This document shows, piece after piece, positions 55,277 to 63,127 of a stretch of DNA of 64,000 bases. Origin of the DNA: Butyrivibrio sp. GTDB lineage: Bacteria; Bacillota; Clostridia; Lachnospirales; Lachnospiraceae. A model generated the notes under the pieces. It was not told where the DNA came from, made no database searches, and was given only the letters and a program-made list of their open reading frames with translations. The stretch's first letter is position 1. Each line of letters opens with the position of its first letter. The stretch covers positions 1 through 64,000 of the forward strand of contig NZ_JAFRGN010000043.1 of assembly GCF_017433805.1 (NCBI RefSeq), in the 5' to 3' direction. The position numbers and the translations under genes were made by a program.

Positions 55277-56917
55277 ATGATTAGTGCAAATAACGTAACC
55301 TTAAGAGTTGGTAAGAAGGCTCTTTTTGAAGAAGTTAACATCAAGTTCACACCAGGTAACTGCTACGGTATCATCGGCGCAAACGGTGCTGGTAAGTCTA
55401 CATTTCTCAAGATCTTATCAGGACAGATCGAGACCACTAACGGAGATGTAGTTATCTCTGATGGTGAGCGTTTATCATTCCTTGAACAGGATCACTTCAA
55501 GTATGACGAGAATGTTGTTCTTGATACTGTTATCGCTGGTAATGCCCGTCTCTTCGAGATCAAGAATGAGAAGGATGCTATTTATGCCAAGGAAGATTTC
55601 ACTGATGAAGATGGTATCAGAGCAAGTGAGCTCGAGGCTGAGTTCGCTGAGATGAACGGATGGGAAGCTGAGTCAGATGCTGAGTCACTTCTTAACGGCC
55701 TTGGAATCGATACAGAGTTCCACTACAAACTTATGAAAGAACTCGATGGTGCTCAGAAGGTCAAGGTTCTTCTTGCAAGAGCTCTCTTTGGTAATCCAGA
55801 TATTCTTCTTCTGGACGAGCCTACTAACCACCTTGATCTTGATGCTATAGCATGGCTTGAGGAGTTCCTTATCAACTTTGAGAATACAGTCATAGTTGTA
55901 TCCCATGACCGTTACTTTCTCAACAAGGTTTGCACTTACATTGCAGATATAGATTATGGCAAGATTCAGCTCTATGCTGGTAACTATGATTTCTGGTACG
56001 AGTCATCACAGCTGATGATCCGTCAGATGAAGGAAGCCAACAAGAAGAAGGAAGAGCAGATCAAAGAGCTCAAGGAATTCATCGCTCGTTTCTCTGCTAA
56101 CGCAAGTAAGAGTAAACAGGCTACTTCCAGAAAGAAAGCTCTTGAGAAGATCGAGCTTGATACAATTAAGCCATCAAGCCGTAAGTATCCATACATCGAC
56201 TTCAGACCAGACAGAGAAATCGGTAACGAAGTTCTTACTGTAGAAGGTCTTTCCAAGACAATCAACGGCGAGAAGGTTCTTGATAACATCTCATTCGTTG
56301 TACAGCGTGAAGACAAGATTGCTTTTGTTGGTGGTAATGAGCTTGCCAAGACTACTCTCTTCCAGATTCTTACAGGAGAGCTAGAGCCAGACGAGGGAAC
56401 TTACAAGTGGGGTGTTACAACATCTCAGGCTTACTTCCCTAAGGACAACACAAAAGAGTTCGATAATGACTACACAATTACTGAGTGGCTTACAGGCTAC
56501 TCTGAGATAAAGGATGCAACATACGTAAGAGGATTCCTTGGACGTATGCTGTTTGCCGGCGAAGACGGAGTTAAGAAGGTTAAGGTTCTCTCCGGTGGTG
56601 AGAAGGTTCGTTGCCTTCTTTCCAAGATGATGATAAGCGGTGCTAACTGCCTTATCTTCGATGAGCCTACTAACCACCTTGATATGGAATCAATCTCCGC
56701 TCTCAATGACGGAATGATCAAATTCCCAGGTGTTGAGCTTTTCGCATGTCGTGACCACCAGGTTGTTCAGACTACAGCTAACAGAATCATGGAGATTCTG
56801 CCAGACGGATCACTTATCGATAAGCGTTCAACATATGATGAGTACCTTGAAAATGATGAAATGGCCAGAAAGCGTACAGTTTATAACACTGCCGCTGACG
56901 AAGAGGAAGACGACTAA
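55277..56917 (+). CDS. ABC-F family ATPase (YkpA/YbiT-like)
   Basis: A 546-residue soluble protein with two ATPase domains and no membrane part; ABC-F proteins act on ribosomes in translation control or antibiotic protection. Domain 1 is canonical: GANGAGKSTFLK, ILLLDEPTNHLDL and VVSHDRYFL. A charged linker (KEANKKKEEQIKELKEFIAR) joins to domain 2, which has LSGGEKVRCLLSKMM and LIFDEPTNHLDM. Its Walker A is GGNELAKTTL, lacking the usual GxGK, and the switch region reads FACRDHQVVQT where SHDH is expected. The altered Walker A is, from memory, usual in YkpA-like proteins; the switch His change is not. GTGAGG lies before the ATG. Confidence 0.9.
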   Translation: MISANNVTLRVGKKALFEEVNIKFTPGNCYGIIGANGAGKSTFLKILSGQIETTNGDVVISDGERLSFLEQDHFKYDENVVLDTVIAGNARLFEIKNEKDAIYAKEDFTDEDGIRASELEAEFAEMNGWEAESDAESLLNGLGIDTEFHYKLMKELDGAQKVKVLLARALFGNPDILLLDEPTNHLDLDAIAWLEEFLINFENTVIVVSHDRYFLNKVCTYIADIDYGKIQLYAGNYDFWYESSQLMIRQMKEANKKKEEQIKELKEFIARFSANASKSKQATSRKKALEKIELDTIKPSSRKYPYIDFRPDREIGNEVLTVEGLSKTINGEKVLDNISFVVQREDKIAFVGGNELAKTTLFQILTGELEPDEGTYKWGVTTSQAYFPKDNTKEFDNDYTITEWLTGYSEIKDATYVRGFLGRMLFAGEDGVKKVKVLSGGEKVRCLLSKMMISGANCLIFDEPTNHLDMESISALNDGMIKFPGVELFACRDHQVVQTTANRIMEILPDGSLIDKRSTYDEYLENDEMARKRTVYNTAADEEEDD

Positions 56918-56930
56918 TTGCAGTTCTAAA

Positions 56931-56968
56931 CGGAAAGCGATAGATAGTCTTCTACCCTGTCCTTTCCG
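56931..56968 (+). terminator. Weak hairpin between the ABC-F gene and purC
   Basis: CGGAAAG and CTTTCCG arms with a 24-base loop, then CTTATATATTATTTATTTC. A poor terminator; purC may be partly co-transcribed. Confidence 0.4.
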
Positions 56969-57010
56969 CTTATATATTATTTATTTCACATAAAACGGAG
57001 GAGTAATAGC

Positions 57011-57886
57011 ATGCAGGAATTTAAGCCAGTAAAAGAGGGAAAAGTTCGTGAGATTTATGACATCGGTGAGAACCTTATCATGGTAGCTACCGATAGAATT
57101 TCAGCTTTCGACGTTATCCTTAAGAACAAGGTAACCAAGAAAGGCGCAGTTTTAACACAGATGTCCAGATTTTGGTTCGATTATACCAAGGACGTAGTTA
57201 CAAACCACATGGTCAGCGTTGATTCAGCTGACATGCCTGAGTTTTTCAGAACACCTGATTTTGCAGGTAATAGCATGCTTTGCAAGAAGCTTAGAATGAT
57301 ACCTGTTGAGTGTATCGTTCGCGGCTATATAACAGGAAGTGGCTGGAAGAGCTATCAGGCAGATGGCACAGTTTGTGGCATCAAGCTCCCAGAAGGTCTT
57401 AAGGAATGTGATAAGCTCCCTGAACCAATCTACACTCCTAGTACTAAGGCTGAGATTGGTGATCATGATGAGAACATCGATTTCGAGCGCAGCATCGAAG
57501 TCCTCGAGAAAGAGTTCCCTGGTCATGGCGAATACTACGCTACCAAGATCAGAGATTATACAATCGCTCTTTACAAGAAATGTGCTGACTACGCTCTCAC
57601 TCGCGGAATCATCATTGCAGATACCAAGTTTGAGTTTGGCGTAGATGAGAATGGCGAAGTTGTTCTTGCTGATGAGATGCTCACACCAGACAGCTCACGT
57701 TTCTGGCCAGTAGAAGGCTATGAGCCAGGTCACGATCAGCCATCCTTCGATAAGCAGTTCGTACGTAATTATCTCAAGGCTCATCCAGAATGTGATTACA
57801 ACCTTCCTCAGGAAGTAATCGACAAGACTATTGATAAGTATCTTGAAGCTTACAAGCTCCTTACAGGAACTGAACTTAACGCATAA
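57011..57886 (+). CDS. purC: SAICAR synthetase
   Basis: Phosphoribosylaminoimidazole-succinocarboxamide synthase, purine synthesis step 7, joining CAIR and aspartate with ATP. The 291 residues match the longer form of the family: KEGKVREIYDIGENLIMVATDRISAFD, VECIVRGYITGSGWKSYQ, IADTKFEFGVDENGEVVLADEMLTPDSSRFW. GGAGGAG precedes the ATG. No other pur gene is nearby, and no PurR box or purine riboswitch is visible in the 93 bases upstream. Confidence 0.96.
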   Translation: MQEFKPVKEGKVREIYDIGENLIMVATDRISAFDVILKNKVTKKGAVLTQMSRFWFDYTKDVVTNHMVSVDSADMPEFFRTPDFAGNSMLCKKLRMIPVECIVRGYITGSGWKSYQADGTVCGIKLPEGLKECDKLPEPIYTPSTKAEIGDHDENIDFERSIEVLEKEFPGHGEYYATKIRDYTIALYKKCADYALTRGIIIADTKFEFGVDENGEVVLADEMLTPDSSRFWPVEGYEPGHDQPSFDKQFVRNYLKAHPECDYNLPQEVIDKTIDKYLEAYKLLTGTELNA

Positions 57887-57890
57887 AACA

Positions 57891-57921
57891 AACAGCGCCG
57901 AGGCAATCGCCCGGCGCTGTT
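57891..57921. terminator. purC terminator, bidirectional
   Basis: Stem AACAGCGCCG/CGGCGCTGTT with an 11-base loop and T-tracts on both sides. It ends purC and the convergent gene that stops at 57929. Confidence 0.92.
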
Positions 57922-57928
57922 TTAATAT

Positions 57929-59563
57929 TTAGTCATCATCTTCATAGAATCGGCTTTTCTTTTTAGGGTTATGCATCTGCTCCATCAACTGAATGATCAG
58001 GCGCACAAAGCCAATAATGATCAAATAGCTTCCAAGCGTAACTGATTTGGTGTAGTCAAATCTAGATGGAATGACTATAGAAATGATTCCAATGTACAGG
58101 TTAACCACAGCCAGAAGCATCATCCAGAACTTAGCTTTTCCTGATATAGTCTCTTTATATCTGATAATGTACCTGACACTGGCAAATGCCAGGGAAAAGA
58201 ATACAATAGCCATCAAAAAGTTGGTCCACTTAGGAATTCGCTCCAGGTTCGACATAATAAAAACCATGAACCACATGAGCACTATATGAAAAATCATTCG
58301 GCCTCTTTTAAGAAACGGATTCTCATCACGCATGCCTGCCTTTACCAGCATTATCGCGCTCCAGACTGCAACTATCAGAGCTATAGCTCCGCCTAAAACA
58401 CTGTAAACCGCCTCTGGAATGGTACGAAAAACGATACCAAGAAACATCATGAAAATATCTATGATACCCTGAAGTGACTTAAGGGCATCCAGAATCTTAA
58501 TCTTCTCAAAAGACCTCCAAAGAGATCCAAAGAACTTACCTACAACTATCTTAGTCTTACTCTCAGAGTTGGCAGCTGATAGCAGAATGGTTCCAAAATC
58601 ATGGAAGCCTCCTTCTGAAATATCATTTAATGAAACAGCACCTGCAGCCTTCATAGAATCAAAGATATCTCTCGTAAAAGTTCTCCTCTGCTCCATGGTA
58701 GCATTACCTATCCAGTCATCGATCGCTCTGTTGTATACAGAGCTTTCCTCTGTTAAAAACCTTCTGTTTACAAAATGATTTCCCTCTATCTTCCAGGTCA
58801 TTCCAGAATGCTGCGCCATCTTCTTGGCACTAGATGCCACAATCTCGTGTGTAACTGGAAGTTCAAAAAGCATACCTACTACGCAGAAGGTCGGAACAAC
58901 GTGAACTACTCTCTCCTGTATATCAGCAAACTTCTCTTCGTCCAAAAGTTCAGGACAAAAGCCTGGTCCATCAAAGCTATATATCTTTTTGATTCTGTTT
59001 CTAACAACATCGGGAGCATGCATGGCAGAATAAACCGCAAGATTTCCGCCCTTGGAATGGCCTCCCACATAGATGTTACCCGCATATTTCTGCATCACAT
59101 ACTGAAGGTATCTTGCTGCAGCTCTCTGAGCTTCTATCTCTTCGAAACTTATCTGGAAATCAAGTCTCCAGTCATCTATCTCCATTGTCGTTCCACGAAA
59201 AGCCACAAAGTGACTTCCATCTGGAAGGTGTACAGTAAATGCCGTAAACACCATGTTCCTGTCGGCATCGTCCACATCAACATAATCCGACAGATAAAGG
59301 CTTCCAAACCTCTTATATTTGGCCATATAGTACAGAACCCAGTCAAATGCAAGTTCATCCAGTTCATCTATACTGTGGGTCTGAAAATACCTCTCTGCAA
59401 CTTCATAAACAGATACACGTCCATTCTCGCCCTTACCAGGAATCAACCCGGTAAAGTCGTTATATACCAAAAGAGCCAGCGCCAGATTATCGACTTTATT
59501 AAAAGGCACCTGCTTAAATTCCAGATCACCACGCCATTTGATGTAGTTTATGATATTAGCCAT
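57929..59563 (-). CDS. Mbeg1-like (DUF2974) alpha/beta hydrolase with membrane tail
   Basis: A 544-residue protein. Residues about 90-260 form a lipase-like hydrolase: FVAFRGTTMEIDDWRLDF, the nucleophile elbow GGHSKGGNLAVY and KKIYSFDGPGF. The last third (about 360-535) has some five to six hydrophobic helices, so it is membrane-bound with the catalytic part probably cytosolic. The family is common in Clostridia and substrate unknown; phospholipid or acyl ester hydrolysis is a guess. AGAGGAACAG precedes the ATG. Downstream of an unrelated terminator that overlaps its likely promoter. Confidence 0.85.
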   Translation of the reverse strand: MANIINYIKWRGDLEFKQVPFNKVDNLALALLVYNDFTGLIPGKGENGRVSVYEVAERYFQTHSIDELDELAFDWVLYYMAKYKRFGSLYLSDYVDVDDADRNMVFTAFTVHLPDGSHFVAFRGTTMEIDDWRLDFQISFEEIEAQRAAARYLQYVMQKYAGNIYVGGHSKGGNLAVYSAMHAPDVVRNRIKKIYSFDGPGFCPELLDEEKFADIQERVVHVVPTFCVVGMLFELPVTHEIVASSAKKMAQHSGMTWKIEGNHFVNRRFLTEESSVYNRAIDDWIGNATMEQRRTFTRDIFDSMKAAGAVSLNDISEGGFHDFGTILLSAANSESKTKIVVGKFFGSLWRSFEKIKILDALKSLQGIIDIFMMFLGIVFRTIPEAVYSVLGGAIALIVAVWSAIMLVKAGMRDENPFLKRGRMIFHIVLMWFMVFIMSNLERIPKWTNFLMAIVFFSLAFASVRYIIRYKETISGKAKFWMMLLAVVNLYIGIISIVIPSRFDYTKSVTLGSYLIIIGFVRLIIQLMEQMHNPKKKSRFYEDDD

Positions 59564-59623
59564 TTTCTGTTCCTCTTATTGTCAAGCAAAGTCAAGATAC
59601 CCTGGAAAACACTTACATATATC

Positions 59624-59652
59624 ATTATAACGTAAAAGAGTGCATCTGTTCA
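59624..59652 (-). promoter_or_regulatory. Promoter of the Mbeg1-like gene, overlapping a terminator
   Basis: On the minus strand TGAACA, 17 bases, TATAAT. The -35 lies in the loop of the terminator at 59634-59667 and the spacer in its stem. Confidence 0.5.
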
Positions 59653-59667
59653 CAGATACACTCTTTT
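59634..59667 (-). terminator. Terminator of the trpB2-thrH-HIT operon
   Basis: Stem AAAAGAGTGCATCTG/CAGATACACTCTTTT with a TTCA loop region and a T-tract on the minus strand, 21 bases past the HIT stop. Confidence 0.88.
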
Positions 59668-59687
59668 CATTATCATTTTGTGTTAAA

Positions 59688-60107
59688 TTACAGTGCAGCC
59701 TTGATCTTCTCGATCATCTCATCGTACTCTGCGTCAGATAAGAAAACCTTCTGTGGGTTCATCTCAAATACTCCGCCCCACTCAAACTCATCTTTGTACT
59801 TGGGAACAAGGTGCATGTGCAGATGACAGCCCGTATCACCATATGCGCCGTAGTTGACCTTATCAGGATTAAATACCTTATGAATAGCCTTGGCAGCACG
59901 GTTAACGTCTGCAAAAAATGCATTTCTGTCTGCATCGGAAATATCAACTATCTCGCTGATATGATCCTTGTAAGCAACGATACATCTACCAGGATGTGAC
60001 TGCTCCTTAAAAAGAATAAGCTGGCTGACCTCAAGGTCACAGATCTTGATACCAAACTTTGCAAGTGGCTCGCCACCTACACAATATCCACAATTACAAT
60101 CTTTCAT
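59688..60107 (-). CDS. HIT-family nucleotide hydrolase
   Basis: A 139-residue protein with the histidine triad HLHMHLVPK (residues about 96-104) that hydrolyses nucleoside phosphoramidates or dinucleotides. The N-terminus has CNCGYC, a probable zinc site seen in some HIT proteins. TAGGAG precedes the ATG. Last gene of an operon with trpB2 and thrH. Confidence 0.9.
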   Translation of the reverse strand: MKDCNCGYCVGGEPLAKFGIKICDLEVSQLILFKEQSHPGRCIVAYKDHISEIVDISDADRNAFFADVNRAAKAIHKVFNPDKVNYGAYGDTGCHLHMHLVPKYKDEFEWGGVFEMNPQKVFLSDAEYDEMIEKIKAAL

Positions 60108-60127
60108 TACAAAAATACTCCTAAAAC

Positions 60128-60730
60128 TTAATCTAATTCTTTAATAATAGCGCTTAGCAGATCATTATATTCCTCAAAAGCTGGAAGCTCAGGATAATCT
60201 GCCTTGATCTTATCTGTTGATCTGAACAAAAAGCCTGCCTTGGAAGCCTGGATCATAGCAAGATCATTATAGCTGTCTCCACTGGCTATAGTATCATAGC
60301 CGATTGACTGAAGTGCCTTAACTGTAGTCAGCTTGGATTTCTCAATTCTCATCTTAAAGCCTGTAATCTCGCCGTTATCAGCAACCTCAAGTGAGTTGCA
60401 GAAAATTGTAGGCCAGCCAAGCTTCTCCATAAGAGGAGTTGCAAACTGAGTGAAGGTATCACTGATGATGATAACCTGTGTGCGTCTTCTAAGCTCATCA
60501 AGGAACTCTTTTGCTCCAGGAAGTGGATCTATCTTGGCAATAGTATCCTGGATTTCCTTAAGGCCAAGGCCATGCTCCTTGAGAATTCCTATTCTCCATT
60601 TCATAAGTTTGTCATAATCAGGCTCATCTCTTGTTGTTCTCTTAAGCTCTGGAATCCCACTTGCCTCAGCAAAAGCTATCCATATTTCTGGAACTAAAAC
60701 GCCCTCAAGATCTAAACATACTATGTTCAT
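60128..60730 (-). CDS. thrH: ThrH phosphoserine phosphatase/homoserine phosphotransferase
   Basis: A 200-residue HAD-family enzyme. Motif I DLEGVLVPE (Asp nucleophile), motif II IIISDTFTQ, and motif IV SGDSYNDLAMI. The VLVPEIWIAFAEASGI opening is typical of ThrH, which dephosphorylates phosphoserine and can move the phosphate to homoserine, linking serine and threonine synthesis. GAGGAG precedes the ATG. It follows the TrpB2 gene by 39 bases, so serine supply and tryptophan synthesis may be linked. Confidence 0.93.
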   Translation of the reverse strand: MNIVCLDLEGVLVPEIWIAFAEASGIPELKRTTRDEPDYDKLMKWRIGILKEHGLGLKEIQDTIAKIDPLPGAKEFLDELRRRTQVIIISDTFTQFATPLMEKLGWPTIFCNSLEVADNGEITGFKMRIEKSKLTTVKALQSIGYDTIASGDSYNDLAMIQASKAGFLFRSTDKIKADYPELPAFEEYNDLLSAIIKELD

Positions 60731-60769
60731 GAATCAAACGTCTCCTCATAATCTATTTTGATGCAAATA

Positions 60770-62149
60770 TCAGATATTAACCTTAGGTAATGTATCGAAG
60801 CTCTTCTGCAGCTCTGCATCTGTTGGGATATAATCTGTCATAACGCCATCGTTGTACTTCTGGTATGCAACCATATCAAAGTAACCAGTACCGGTAAGAC
60901 CAAAGAGAATTGTCTTCTCCTCGCCTGTCTCCTTGCACTTAAGAGCCTCATCAATAACAACTCTTATAGCATGGCTTGATTCTGGAGCAGGAAGAATACC
61001 CTCTACTCTTGCGAATTGCTGAGCTGCCTCAAATACTGAAGTCTGCTCAACTGATCTGGCCTCCATAAGCCCATCATCATACAGCTGAGAAAGAATTGGG
61101 CTCATGCCGTGATAACGAAGTCCTCCAGCATGGTTAGCTGATGGAATAAAGTTACTGCCCAGTGTGTACATCTTGGCAAGAGGACATACCATTCCGGTAT
61201 CGCAGAAGTCATAAGCATATTTACCTCTTGTGAATGAAGGACAGCTTGCAGGCTCAACTGCGATAATCTGGTAATCATTCTCTCCGCGAAGCTTCTCACC
61301 CATGAATGGAGAAATAAGTCCGCCAAGGTTAGATCCGCCACCTGCACAGCCAATGATCATATCTGGCTTAATTCCGTACTTATCAAGAGCTGCCTTAGCC
61401 TCAAGACCAATAACTGTCTGATGCAAAAGTACCTGATTAAGAACGCTTCCAAGAACATATCTGTAGCCTTCTGTATGTGTAGCCACCTCAACAGCCTCGG
61501 AAATAGCACAGCCAAGGCTTCCTGTTGTACCAGGATGCTCAGCATTGATCTTGCGTCCGATCTCTGTCTCCATAGATGGTGAAGGTGTTACGCTTGCGCC
61601 ATAAGTACGCATAACCTCACGTCTGAATGGCTTCTGCTCGTAAGAAACCTTAACCATGTAAACCTTACAATCAATGCCAAAATATGCTGATGCCATAGAA
61701 AGAGCTGTTCCCCACTGACCAGCACCAGTCTCTGTTGTTACACCCTTAAGCCCCTGCTTCTTGGCATAATAAGCCTGAACGATAGCAGAATTGAGCTTGT
61801 GGCTTCCGCTTGTGTTGTTACCTTCGAATTTGTAATAAATCTTGGCAGGTGTTCCAAGAGCCTTCTCAAGGAAATAAGCCCTAACAAGTGGTGATGGTCA
61901 GTACATCTTGTAGAAATCCATGATCTCATCAGGAATATCTATGTAAGGAGTTGTATCATCAAGCTCCTGCTTGATCAGCTCATCACAAAATACAGGCCTA
62001 AGGTCATCAAAAGTCATAGGCTTAAGTGTTCCTGGATTAAGAAGTGGTGCTGGCTTATTCTTCATGTCAGCTCTTACGTTGTACCACTGTCTTGGAATCT
62101 CATCCTCGCTAAGGTATATCTTATAAGGTATTCTCTTTTCTTCTCCCAT
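60770..62149 (-). pseudogene. trpB: Tryptophan synthase beta chain (TrpB2 type) interrupted by an in-frame TGA
   Basis: PLP enzyme joining indole and serine. A single frame of 459 sense codons plus stop runs from the ATG at 62149 (GGGGGA upstream), with a TGA at 61898-61900 (codon 84) between ...DFYKMY and PSPLVRAYFLEKAL. The family has Arg here (xGRPxPL), and one C-to-T change in CGA gives TGA. Downstream everything is intact: NNTSGSHKLNSA (PLP Lys), TETGAGQWGTALS, GCAGGGSNLGG and GLTGTGYFD. TrpB2 rather than TrpB1 by length and N-terminus (EDEIPRQWYNVRAD). Either a recent nonsense mutation, a sequencing error, or readthrough. Confidence 0.88.
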
Positions 62150-62185
62150 TTCTATATCCCCCGATATTCTTCAACAATTTAAACC

Positions 62186-62215
62186 ATTAAAGCATATTTT
62201 AACCCGTCATGTCAA
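62186..62215 (-). promoter_or_regulatory. Promoter of the trpB2-thrH-HIT operon
   Basis: On the minus strand TTGACA, 18 bases, TTTAAT, 37 bases before the ATG. The -35 is consensus. Confidence 0.7.
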
Positions 62216-62230
62216 TGAGAAAAGCCCTAT

Positions 62231-63115
62231 TTAATTGAAGTTACCATACAGTATCTGAGCAAGTTCAGAGTCCTTATCAAGGATAATTGTCTTCTCTCCC
62301 CTAAGTGATTCCTTGAGGGTATCAAGACCTCTGATATAGCTATAGAACTCAGCCTTTTCCTCTGTATCATAAGCCTTTGAAAGAGTCTCCATGTATGCAG
62401 CTTCTCCCTCAGCCTCAAGAACTGCAGCGCTCTTCTGAGCCTGAGCCTTTACAATGGCTACCTGCTTGTCTGTCTCATTGTGAATCTTCTGAGCCTCAGC
62501 TTCTCCCTGAGCAGTATATGATGCAGCAATATTGTTACGCTCTGAGATCATTCTCTCGTATACAGCCTGCTTGTTGTCATCAGGAAGGTCAAGAGCCTTG
62601 ATCTGAGCCTGAATGATAGCAATACCATATCCAGCCATATCTGAGTTAGCCTCTTCTGTAATAAGCTTGGTAAGGGTCTCGCCTCTTGCCTCAATGACCT
62701 CATCCTGTGTCATGGAAGAAATAGCATTTTTGGTTGCATTATATACAGAAGCTTCAATTCTCTCATCAGCTCTGGCACTAACTGCATTAAGAGTCTGGAT
62801 ATACTTAAGAGGATCAGCTACTCTCCAAAGTACATATGTATCAGTGATCATAGACTTCTTATCCTTGGTGATAACATCTGAAGCTGGGATATCATAGATG
62901 ATGATCTTGCCACTGATTGCCTGTGTATCCTCGATAAATGGTGTCTTGAAATGAAGACCTGGCTCAGAAGCAATAGATACGATCTTACCAAATCTTCTGA
63001 CTGCAACATACTCATTCTGATGAACTACATACATTGATGAGCCAACAAGAAAAGCTGCAGCAATTAACAATATGATAATTAATGTCTTTACAATACTAAA
63101 TCTCTTCTTTTCCAT
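62231..63115 (-). CDS. hflC: HflC, SPFH-type modulator of FtsH
   Basis: A 294-residue protein with an N-terminal membrane segment (residues about 8-28), an SPFH domain (VVHQNEYVAVRRFGKIVSI, PGLHFKTPFIED, ITDTYVLWRVADPLKY) and a coiled-coil C-terminal part (RNNIAASYTAQGEAEAQKI). With HflK it forms a large membrane cage around the protease FtsH. GGAGG precedes the ATG. It starts 12 bases after the hflK stop. Confidence 0.93.
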   Translation of the reverse strand: MEKKRFSIVKTLIIILLIAAAFLVGSSMYVVHQNEYVAVRRFGKIVSIASEPGLHFKTPFIEDTQAISGKIIIYDIPASDVITKDKKSMITDTYVLWRVADPLKYIQTLNAVSARADERIEASVYNATKNAISSMTQDEVIEARGETLTKLITEEANSDMAGYGIAIIQAQIKALDLPDDNKQAVYERMISERNNIAASYTAQGEAEAQKIHNETDKQVAIVKAQAQKSAAVLEAEGEAAYMETLSKAYDTEEKAEFYSYIRGLDTLKESLRGEKTIILDKDSELAQILYGNFN

Positions 63116-63127
63116 ATCAGGCCTCCA

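Noticed and set aside
61898-61900. Selenocysteine or recoded TGA in TrpB2
   Set aside because: The family residue is Arg, no selenocysteine insertion hairpin is apparent after the codon, and neighbouring genes use TGA as a normal stop.
60770-62149. Frameshift splitting TrpB2 into two genes
   Set aside because: Both halves are in the same frame (distance between starts divisible by three) and read continuously across the TGA.
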